Assembly (NCBI RefSeq): GCF_017168195.1
Contig: NZ_JADNYL010000002.1
Span: 1 to 64,000, forward strand
Direction of reading: 5' to 3'
Source of the DNA: Thalassotalea sp. G2M2-11
GTDB taxonomy: Bacteria; Pseudomonadota; Gammaproteobacteria; Enterobacterales; Alteromonadaceae
DNA length: 64,000 bases
This document shows, in pieces, positions 35,579 to 43,492 of the stretch. A program made the position numbers and the translations under genes. Position 1 is the stretch's first letter; the number at the start of each line of letters is the position of its first letter. The notes under the pieces are model-generated. The model saw only the letters and a program-made list of their open reading frames with translations. It was not told the DNA's origin and did not search any database.

Positions 35579-38572
35579 TTAATTAATAACTAATTCTGCT
35601 ATTTTTTGTTCCCCCAACACTGTACTCCCCTCTGCGTAGAAAACCTTTCCAATTACACCTTCAAATTTAGCTGGTACTTCCAAAACCACCTTATCAGTTT
35701 CAATATCTACAATCACCTGATCTTTAGTTACTTTATCACCTTCAGACACGTACCATGTAGCTACAGTAGCATCGGCAACAGACTCAGGTAAGACAGGGAC
35801 AAGTATTTCTTTTATTGTTTTAGAAGCACTTTGTTGACAGGTATAACTTTTTAAAGTTGGAACTAGTGCATCCATAATAGCTGTAGAGACTTCTAAATTT
35901 TTGTAGCTACCAGAAGTAAATAAAGCCTTATTTTCTTCAACAGTTTCTATATCCCCGCCCAATATCACGTACTCTAAAATAGCAGAACAACTTTTAGAGT
36001 GTTGAATAACCAACGCTAGAGAGTTAGCTAAGACCCTATGTTTTTCAGAAATCAATAATGAATAAACATATCCATTGCAAGGCGAAGATATTTCTCTTTG
36101 CACCATACCTTCCCCATCTATCTTAATACTAAATAAAGTATCAGAAGATGTAACATAATCACCAACATTCACGTACACTTCATCAACTATTACAGTTCCA
36201 TTGGCCTCATTTATTATCTCTTTATCATAAACAGGTACAGATACAACATCGCCATATGTAAGTTCAGAATCATCCTCGAGCTTATTTTTTATATAATCAA
36301 TTAATGCTCCGCTTCTTGTTAATTTGGAAGTAACCCATGCATCTAACCTACTTGCTCCTTTAACCAAATATGAATAAGTACTTCCGTCTTTTTCAGTTTC
36401 AATATTAGTATTAGTAAAAACACTATACATACCAATTGTTCTATCATTGCTTGACTGCCGATTAAAACCCGCCTTCCTAAAGATCAAAGTACAATATTGA
36501 CCTTTATGAGCAGAAACAACATACTGTTCAAACTCGTCAATTTGAGAGCTTATTTCTTGAAGTTCATTGATATTATTGTCAAAAGAAGCATTTATAACTT
36601 GTAAAGAGTGCTCCATTTCACTTAGATCTAGCCCAGCTTTTTCTTTCTCAGCATACAATCCAGTTAGCTTTTCTTTCAACCAGTCTGATTCGACTAATTT
36701 ATCATGATTAAGACCACCATTAAAAAAAGGTAATTCAGCTAATTCAAGTGAAGAGTTAACATGCAAATTAATAGCTTCACTAATTTTTTTCTTATTTCTA
36801 ACTTCTATATCAAGGTCTTCGGAGTGTTCATTTTCTTTAAATCGAAAAAACAACCCCATTGAGAACAGGAGTACAAATCCAATTTGACTATATATCGAAA
36901 ATGGAACAAGGGTATAAATGCCTGCATAATCAAACAGTACCAATGAGACTAGAATTACGACTAATATAAATACCGTAATTTTGGCCATTCCCATTTTTCC
37001 TTTGGCTTCACATAGGTAGCCTATTTTTTCTTCCTTCTTTTTACATAAATCTAACTGAGATTTAAGCGACTCTAATTCTTCAATCATTAAGTCTAATGAT
37101 TGAATTGCTCCAATATAGTTATTTTTTCTTTCTATTACTTTTACTTCAAGCTTCTTTTCTGAATCAAGCTGCCTACCAAGTTTGAAATAAATTTCTGCTA
37201 TACACTTCTTTAATAGAATGTAATGGGAGTATACTAATCTTGATGAATGATACGCTTGTACCATAATAGGTAATTCTGAATCTGGTTTAGTTACTTCTTT
37301 ACGCTTTATATCTAATTTTTCTTGCGCCCACTTACTAGTTCTCATATACGCCTTATACATAGACATATATGTCTTACTTAGTTCAATAGATATTTTATCT
37401 CTTATTTTTGGGTAAATATCACTATAGTCTTCAGAAAATTTACTCTCTATTTCAGAAAAATACTTTGGTTTACTCTTAAATATTTTAAGTAAAGAATTCG
37501 CAGCGTTATCCAATAAACTCTCATTGGTTTGATTATCAATAAATGATTGAATATAGCACTTCGCGATATAATACTCAGTTTCCCAATTGTGTTTTGACTT
37601 TTGAGAAAGCTCTAAATATTCAAAAGCTTTTGTATAGTTACCTATTTTTAAATAGGATAAACCAATAGCTGACATACTCAATGCTTTCAAAAATGGAAGA
37701 TTTTTTCGCTCAGTTATAGAACAAGATTTTTCACCTAATGCTATTGCTTTATTCCAGTCACTTGTATTATCCCCATAAATAGCTAATATTCTGCTTCCCC
37801 AAAAACAACCGAACATATCAGTACCATTGTTTTCAAGGATTTTCTCTACGTTGTTTAATGCGTCATTGTGCGCCCCATGAGAAAGATTATCACAAATGGC
37901 TTCTCTCCAGCCTTGCATTTGACTATGAAAGTGATTTAACGATTGATTTGTCTCGTCTTGGCTAAAATAAACTTGTTCTATTTCACTTCTATAGCCTTGA
38001 GGGATTTTGCCGATTTTTTCAAAATCAAAACCAGATACGTTTAATACTTCTTTGTCTAATATACTCTCTGTATACTCTTCTCTGTTTACAACTTCATGTA
38101 TATCTTTTCCAATATCATTCACTATATCTTTAGGTAACAGTACAATTTCGGAAGCTCTTTTATGTGAAATGGTAACTTTAGACTTCAACCTCTCAATTAA
38201 GTCTCTAGTTGCTGGAGGGTACTCATACTCTTCTTCTTTAAAATCTATATCACTTGATTTCCTAATAACATATACGTAAACCCCTACTTTATCGCTAGAT
38301 AATGCTGCGTTAATTTCATGTTCTAAGTATGTTATGCCGTCATCTGCAAAGCTACCAGCGGTTTCACCAATAAGAATAACTACATATTCAGAGTCTTGTA
38401 ATAATTTAACACTATTTTCTTTTGGGTTTTGATAATAGGCTTCATTATTTGATAATATCCTTGGACGAATATTATACTGCTTTAAAAAAGGAGAATTATT
38501 AATTTCATTTTCAATCTCCCGCACTTCTTCTTTAAATTCGTCAAATACATGCGAAATAAATACTTCTTCCAT
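35579..38572 (-). CDS. DUF4062-TPR-TM protein with C-terminal lipoyl domain
   Basis: A 997-residue multidomain protein. Residues 1-130 match DUF4062 (EVFISHVFDEFKEEVREI; YVVILIGETAGS; GITYLEHEINAAL), a TIR/SLOG-like module common in defence proteins. A TPR-like region follows (about 225-400), then coiled coil, two transmembrane helices (about 530-577), and more coiled coil. Near 770-860 is a biotinyl/lipoyl-like hairpin domain lacking the modified lysine. Residues 920-997 are a full lipoyl domain resembling that of the 2-oxoglutarate dehydrogenase E2 subunit SucB (VPVLPESVADATVATWYV; IETDKVVLEVPA), with the lipoyl-lysine at K961. This architecture is unknown to me. It lies 36 bp after the SLOG-SLATT gene and is probably its operon partner. 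Confidence 0.8.
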   Translation of the reverse strand: MEEVFISHVFDEFKEEVREIENEINNSPFLKQYNIRPRILSNNEAYYQNPKENSVKLLQDSEYVVILIGETAGSFADDGITYLEHEINAALSSDKVGVYVYVIRKSSDIDFKEEEYEYPPATRDLIERLKSKVTISHKRASEIVLLPKDIVNDIGKDIHEVVNREEYTESILDKEVLNVSGFDFEKIGKIPQGYRSEIEQVYFSQDETNQSLNHFHSQMQGWREAICDNLSHGAHNDALNNVEKILENNGTDMFGCFWGSRILAIYGDNTSDWNKAIALGEKSCSITERKNLPFLKALSMSAIGLSYLKIGNYTKAFEYLELSQKSKHNWETEYYIAKCYIQSFIDNQTNESLLDNAANSLLKIFKSKPKYFSEIESKFSEDYSDIYPKIRDKISIELSKTYMSMYKAYMRTSKWAQEKLDIKRKEVTKPDSELPIMVQAYHSSRLVYSHYILLKKCIAEIYFKLGRQLDSEKKLEVKVIERKNNYIGAIQSLDLMIEELESLKSQLDLCKKKEEKIGYLCEAKGKMGMAKITVFILVVILVSLVLFDYAGIYTLVPFSIYSQIGFVLLFSMGLFFRFKENEHSEDLDIEVRNKKKISEAINLHVNSSLELAELPFFNGGLNHDKLVESDWLKEKLTGLYAEKEKAGLDLSEMEHSLQVINASFDNNINELQEISSQIDEFEQYVVSAHKGQYCTLIFRKAGFNRQSSNDRTIGMYSVFTNTNIETEKDGSTYSYLVKGASRLDAWVTSKLTRSGALIDYIKNKLEDDSELTYGDVVSVPVYDKEIINEANGTVIVDEVYVNVGDYVTSSDTLFSIKIDGEGMVQREISSPCNGYVYSLLISEKHRVLANSLALVIQHSKSCSAILEYVILGGDIETVEENKALFTSGSYKNLEVSTAIMDALVPTLKSYTCQQSASKTIKEILVPVLPESVADATVATWYVSEGDKVTKDQVIVDIETDKVVLEVPAKFEGVIGKVFYAEGSTVLGEQKIAELVIN

Positions 38573-38608
38573 TTATATCTCCTTTCCCCTAAATATTGAT
38601 ATTAAATT

Positions 38609-40621
38609 CTAACGATTACTTAAATCGCTTTTATCTTCATTATGATTCCATTCAGCGTGCTCTTGAATAGCTTCTCTAGCTAGCTCCATCAGCATTCTTT
38701 TAGTTTTATCTCCGCTATCAACTTGAAGAAGCAAGTGTGCTCTTTGATATAATAAATACAAGTCCTCATATCCGACTACCGTTGTTTCATAATTAGCTAA
38801 CTCTTTCCATAATGCCAAGGCACCAGCCAACACCAGTGTCAATTGAACAATCAACATTAAGCTGCTTTCCGCAACCGAATAAGGAATTGAAATAAACAAA
38901 TAATTATTTAAGTGGAGGTACTGAATAACCAAAAGACCTATTCCACTTAAGACAGAACAAATAAAAGCATATTGTGCTGAAGTAGTTAAAAGGCTAGCTG
39001 CCAACTTAGTTTTTTTAAAAATAGACTCCCTTCCTAACCAGTTATTTTTGTTATCTACTTGTAACCTGTTTTCCAAAAACTCTAACTGTGAATCAATCCA
39101 ATTTTCCTTAACTTTTTTCAAGTTAGCTAAAGGGGAATGTTTCCACCAACCAATTTCAACTACCGATATTGCATGATTAATCACAGGAAACCTTTGCCGA
39201 TAACGTCTTGGTAAAATAGGTTTACTCTCAGGAGGTACACTGCCTAAGTTTAAGAACCCTCTAATTCTCATAGCCTCAGCCACACTCCTATATAGTTGAT
39301 ATTTAGTTTTGAGCTTTTTCTTTTTAGATAACTTGATACTAGCAACACATATTATGATGCTAAGAATAATAACTTTATTAAGAGTTACCCCGGTATTTGT
39401 ACCAATATAGCTGGATAGATATTCGTAAAGTACAAGCCCTATAAAAGCAGAAAAAAAGAAGATAGATGTTATCCATCTATACATGTATTGATAAACAATA
39501 GCATTCTTATCTGCCCGACTAAATATAGATTGAGCATCATACAAGCTGGATTCAAATTCACTTTTATTCGTAGCTTTTTTTTCTTGCTTACTTCTAAAAA
39601 ATATTTTCCTTTTTATTGTTTGAAAAATATCTTTTAGATAGTATTTTTGTTTAAAAAACACTCTTTCCCAATAGTTTAAACTCAAATTATTTTCAGTTAT
39701 TTGTTGAATGAGGATTTGAAACTCTTTTTGTAAGAACTTTTGCAATGACGATTCATTCCAATCATCACAATTATATTTTTTAGCTTCATCGGAGATGTCA
39801 TTTTTTGCACAAATATATAGTTTATGCTCCGATTCTGAAGTTTCTTCAAACGGTAACAACTGTTTAAGGCAATTACTCCCCTGAGATTTATTTTTACGTT
39901 TAACAGGAATGTGATGGATAACCCCACCTTGTTGGCCATCAAAGTCACTTAGTTGCTTTAAAACTTCATTTTCAGTATTTTCAGGCCAAGAGATTTTTCT
40001 TCCCGCTGTAAAAAAAACAACGTCATGTGTTCCACCTACACCACTACCTTCGTAACCATCCCAAACAGCAATAAGAACATTACTATACTTTGCAATAAAA
40101 GCACCTAAATTTAAATATAACGATGAGCGTAACACCCCACCATCAGAGTTACTCATAGCTCGTTCATAATCATCAACATTTAAACTATTCGCAATAACAA
40201 TATGATTTTTAGCGTACCTTTCAAACAATTCCTTAAACTTTTCTAATCCCGAGACCTTTGCACCATTGGTTGCCTGAAAGTCCATTTCGTAACTTTCTTT
40301 TTGCATAGGTAAACATGGAATAATCTTTATTGAGTCAGATGTTAAGGACTTTTCATTCTTAATTAACTCTTCAGCAGCATCAATTGCTAATAAATCCGCT
40401 CCTTCAGCCATCCCACTTAATAGCCAAATAGGTGTATTACCCCCAAGCCTTTCTATCCAGTATTTCAAGGCTTTTTTTATTTCATCTTTTACACCATCTA
40501 AACTAGCTTCCTTACCGGGAATATCAAGATGCTTAATATCACGGTGCCCTGAAACACCAATGATAAAAGGAAGTTTATTTGTTAAATTTGATTGAGATGA
40601 GAACAAAGATATTACTTCCAT
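38609..40621 (-). CDS. SLOG-domain membrane protein with SLATT-like C-terminus
   Basis: A 670-residue protein. The N-terminal 300 residues are SLOG-like: IIGVSGHRDI (21-30), then WLLSGMAEGADLLAIDAAEE (about 67-86) and VLIAVWDGYEGSGVGGT form a Rossmann-type nucleotide pocket. The C-terminal half has two pairs of transmembrane helices (about 383-425 and 553-612) with conserved helical linkers, as in SLATT-type effectors. SLOG-SLATT combinations were predicted by comparative genomics to sense nucleotide signals and permeabilise membranes in biological conflicts. It is the middle gene of the leftward set. Function here is inferred. Confidence 0.75.
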   Translation of the reverse strand: MEVISLFSSQSNLTNKLPFIIGVSGHRDIKHLDIPGKEASLDGVKDEIKKALKYWIERLGGNTPIWLLSGMAEGADLLAIDAAEELIKNEKSLTSDSIKIIPCLPMQKESYEMDFQATNGAKVSGLEKFKELFERYAKNHIVIANSLNVDDYERAMSNSDGGVLRSSLYLNLGAFIAKYSNVLIAVWDGYEGSGVGGTHDVVFFTAGRKISWPENTENEVLKQLSDFDGQQGGVIHHIPVKRKNKSQGSNCLKQLLPFEETSESEHKLYICAKNDISDEAKKYNCDDWNESSLQKFLQKEFQILIQQITENNLSLNYWERVFFKQKYYLKDIFQTIKRKIFFRSKQEKKATNKSEFESSLYDAQSIFSRADKNAIVYQYMYRWITSIFFFSAFIGLVLYEYLSSYIGTNTGVTLNKVIILSIIICVASIKLSKKKKLKTKYQLYRSVAEAMRIRGFLNLGSVPPESKPILPRRYRQRFPVINHAISVVEIGWWKHSPLANLKKVKENWIDSQLEFLENRLQVDNKNNWLGRESIFKKTKLAASLLTTSAQYAFICSVLSGIGLLVIQYLHLNNYLFISIPYSVAESSLMLIVQLTLVLAGALALWKELANYETTVVGYEDLYLLYQRAHLLLQVDSGDKTKRMLMELAREAIQEHAEWNHNEDKSDLSNR

Positions 40622-40923
40622 TTAATACTGTTAAAATAGGTTTAGTTATAAATTCAATCATATAACTTGATTACTTATTACTCTATTACTCTATTACTAA
40701 TAAAAGATATTGTAAAATAACTACATTGAATCAGACCAAATTTTCATTTTTTATAGTGGCTGTTTCGTAATACGCTGCCAAAAAAAACATTACTAAAGCT
40801 TCACTCTAATCTTATTTCTTTGATGCCAGATAGGGCCCATGACCAGTTTTAAAATTCATATCATCGCTTGTATATGTCCCAGCACTTCGCCAATGGCAAA
40901 GTGCTTAAAACCATAAACTGAGC
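40622..40923 (-). other. Gap between ATPase and SLOG-SLATT genes, with a hairpin
   Basis: The 302-bp gap holds an inverted repeat at 40881-40906 (AGCACTT-c-GCC / GGC-a-AAGTGCT) about 20 bp past the ATPase stop. It has no T-run. The rest is AT-rich and may carry a promoter for the two downstream genes. No gene is seen. Confidence 0.5.
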
Positions 40924-43236
40924 TTAGTCAATCATAAGTGATGGCCAAAATGCAGGGTTTATATTAAACATAGTGCCAGTGTTCTTCTTCATAACCCCTT
41001 CCATTAACTTCATACTATAATTGAAATCAAATATATATTTTACTTCACCTTGATGCTCTACACCGATAAAACCGTACCATAAAAGCAACTCAAATATGTT
41101 ATCAAGACTCTCTTTTTCAATACCGTGCTCTACCAAATTTTCGTTGATTTGATCTCTTGTTAACTTAGCTGTACAACCGATAAATGCGTATAAAACATCT
41201 TCGGCATTCCGCGAAATATCAGTAATTTCATAACTTATATCAGTCAATAAATCAGTTGAGTATGCCTCAAGGCCTTTAGTAATATCATCTTCCTTTATTT
41301 GCTCGTGATTCAGGTTAATGGCAAAACTTTTACACTGACTAATCAAGTTCAATAAAAATCGAGGTCGCATTAATGAACGCTCAATCAAAAATTGAGAAGA
41401 TTCTTCTCCTTTATAGTGGCTAACACAAAGCCTACGCCATAATGCTTCAAATGAGTTATCACCGTTTGCGTTGCTGTATACAATTCTAAGGCGAACCAGT
41501 TCACGTAATAGATCAGGATCTGTCCAATCTAAAAGAACTTTCGCCTCTTTCCCCCTGTCAGATGTTTCTTGAACAAGCAACTCATACACATCATTTCTAA
41601 GAAAAACGATAGTATTTACCGCTACGTTTGACCTACTGAATTGCCTTTCTATCTTTTTGGTTGCATCTATTAACGCTCTGATTATTAGTAAGTCTTCATG
41701 TTGCAATCCAGATGTTGGCCACCCCTTATCAATATTATCGAATAGTAACCAACAGGTATCTTTTCTCTTCATATAGTCAATTACTAGAGAACTGAGGGTC
41801 TTAACATCATGCGAATACAGCATTTCTGTAATATTTGGAACCGAAAGACGAACCGAACTCTCCTCACCATATTTAGATCGATACTCAGTAGAAATTTTTT
41901 CCATCAAGGCGGACATTCGCTCTGAAAAATCCCCTTCGGTAACATAACCATCCGCATTATATAGCTCAGCTAACTTTCTATACGGCTCATATAAGTTATG
42001 GTCGTGAATATGCTGTTCTCGGTCTGCTTCCAAAATTTTATAACATATTTCTAATAAGAGAACATATTCCCAAAACGCCATAATTGTATGCTGAAATGTA
42101 CCCTCTTCTAAAAAGCTTAAAATTAATTCTTTAAACTTAATGAGTTTGTAACCATCTGGTTTTAAATCTAGAACTATATTATCTTTTTTGTTTCTTTCCT
42201 TATCCCTAACCTGTAAGAATATCGCTGATTTACCTGCACCTTTTCGACCAACAACAATATTTGCTTCACCGCGGAGTGACTTCAAAAACTGGTCTGTTTT
42301 TAGATAATAATTTTGGAGCGTCCTCATCTCATTTTCTGCTGAACTAGCGCCTAACTCCAAAGACTGCAAAAATGTTTCTTTAGCCTTAGGTAAAAGAACA
42401 AAATCTCTCTGGAAAGCTTCAGCTACGTCACCTGCAAAATTTGCTATTACTTCATTAATATCATTGGGGTGATATGTCGCTGTTACTAAATCCCTATAAT
42501 CAATTGGCACAGGTTCCTCACCATTTTGAATCATACAGGTAGCTTTTCCTAAGCCATGAGATAACCCCGCCAAAAATGCCGCACGCATGTTATTAATATC
42601 ACCACCATCATCTCCATTACTCAGAAGCGGAATAACAACACCATGAGATTGAGCCACTTGCGAAATAGCATCACTTGCAGAAAGTCTTGGCTGCTCATTT
42701 GGATCAAATGAACGAAATAGATATCTAGCTTTTTTGATTCTAGAGACAATTCGAGTAGCCCAGTCTGTTCGGTACATCCCCTCCAGCAAGTATACTGGAG
42801 ATTTTGTGTTTATCTTGTTGGGAACGTTTATACACTTAAAACTATCATGTTGATTAAGAAAAGCAGCAAGTTCATCAGAGTTTTGATACTCTCTGTAACC
42901 TAGTGTATCAAATATCCCAACTTCTCTTATTGAGGGCGATTGTTCTCGAATACTCTTATTCTTTGTCAGTAATAGCTTTTTACCTTTTCCTATTGCAAAC
43001 CCTGCTTCATAAGTAACATTGAAATTAAGAACCGATATGTCAGCAACAACAAAATCTGACTCATCAATACTTTGCAAGACTTCGCTTGCAATAAAGCTTC
43101 CAACTATATCCATCTCAGTCCAAGACTGTATGTTTACTTTCGAACGGTTCAACTTAGCTAGGGCGGATTCGATCGTTTGTCCAATAGGGAAGGGTTGAAC
43201 CGGAAAGACGTAAAATCCATTTTTAACTTCTGACAT
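40924..43236 (-). CDS. P-loop ATPase (Sll1717-type) with nucleotide-sensor-like N-terminus
   Basis: A 770-residue protein. Residues 1-110 resemble TIR-like/nucleoside deoxyribosyltransferase-like sensor domains (ESDFVVADISVLNFNVTYEAGFAIG). A second similar unit lies near 160-280 (MRAAFLAGLSHGLGKATCMI). The ATPase follows with Walker A VVGRKGAGKSA (about 325-335) and Walker B CWLLFDNIDKG (about 497-507), then a helical C-terminal region. The ATPase matches the family named after cyanobacterial Sll1717, common in defence islands. It is the gene nearest gcvP within the element and is read away from it. Confidence 0.78.
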   Translation of the reverse strand: MSEVKNGFYVFPVQPFPIGQTIESALAKLNRSKVNIQSWTEMDIVGSFIASEVLQSIDESDFVVADISVLNFNVTYEAGFAIGKGKKLLLTKNKSIREQSPSIREVGIFDTLGYREYQNSDELAAFLNQHDSFKCINVPNKINTKSPVYLLEGMYRTDWATRIVSRIKKARYLFRSFDPNEQPRLSASDAISQVAQSHGVVIPLLSNGDDGGDINNMRAAFLAGLSHGLGKATCMIQNGEEPVPIDYRDLVTATYHPNDINEVIANFAGDVAEAFQRDFVLLPKAKETFLQSLELGASSAENEMRTLQNYYLKTDQFLKSLRGEANIVVGRKGAGKSAIFLQVRDKERNKKDNIVLDLKPDGYKLIKFKELILSFLEEGTFQHTIMAFWEYVLLLEICYKILEADREQHIHDHNLYEPYRKLAELYNADGYVTEGDFSERMSALMEKISTEYRSKYGEESSVRLSVPNITEMLYSHDVKTLSSLVIDYMKRKDTCWLLFDNIDKGWPTSGLQHEDLLIIRALIDATKKIERQFSRSNVAVNTIVFLRNDVYELLVQETSDRGKEAKVLLDWTDPDLLRELVRLRIVYSNANGDNSFEALWRRLCVSHYKGEESSQFLIERSLMRPRFLLNLISQCKSFAINLNHEQIKEDDITKGLEAYSTDLLTDISYEITDISRNAEDVLYAFIGCTAKLTRDQINENLVEHGIEKESLDNIFELLLWYGFIGVEHQGEVKYIFDFNYSMKLMEGVMKKNTGTMFNINPAFWPSLMID

Positions 43237-43383
43237 TTCAATCTCTTATTCTTTTATTAATCATAAGATATTGCCACGGCAAGAAGTAATTAGAAAGCTT
43301 CAATATAGATTTTCCTCTTCAAGCTTGATCTATCGTAAATTTAAAAACAACAATCAAGCCAGTTTACATAAGCTTTAAAATAA

Positions 43384-43406
43384 AAAAGGTGGCTAAAGCC
43401 ACCTTT
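43384..43406 (-). terminator. Terminator for gcvP carried inside the element's right end
   Basis: GGTGGC / GCCACC with loop TAAA is followed on the minus strand by TTTTTT. It lies about 90 bp past the gcvP stop but inside the transposon boundary, so the element supplies the terminator of the host operon. Confidence 0.85.
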
Positions 43407-43488
43407 TCACAAACTTTCGATCACAAACTTAATTCTAAGTCACAAACTTTATTAAAACGTTCACAAACTTAATTAAGCATCGACAACA
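43407..43488 (-). repeat. Right end of Tn7-like element: four packed sites plus terminus
   Basis: TCACAAACTT recurs at 43408, 43421, 43440 and 43461, spaced 13, 19 and 21 bp. The outer three extend to 14-15 matches of the 16-bp motif AGTCACAAACTTAATT. The outer segment GCATCGACAACA leads into AGTAGT at 43488-43493. Four close sites are the Tn7 right-end plan. Confidence 0.75.
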
Positions 43489-43492
43489 GTAG

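Larger units (their letters stand above)
31073..43488. mobile_element. Putative Tn7-like, cargo-only element (about 12.4 kb) inserted at the gcvP 3' end
   Basis: The outer 25 bp of both ends form an inverted repeat: TGTC.ATGCT, one or two bases, then AATTAAGTTTGTGA. The left array has three spaced sites and the right array four packed ones. AGTAGT occurs at 31068-31073 and 43488-43493, compatible with a 5-bp target duplication. The right terminus is uncertain within 3 bp (43485 by repeat alignment, 43487-43488 by the duplication). The right end abuts the gcvP stop codon, as Tn7 abuts glmS. No tnsA/B/C/D, tniABQ or tyrosine recombinase gene lies inside, so any movement would need help in trans. 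Cargo is six predicted immunity or signalling genes plus a decayed IS. The class assignment is inference from end structure. Confidence 0.7.

Noticed and set aside
43407-43490. Integron attC sites
   Set aside because: There are no paired RYYYAAC/GTTRRRY core sites and no imperfect-palindrome layout after each gene, and no integrase is present.
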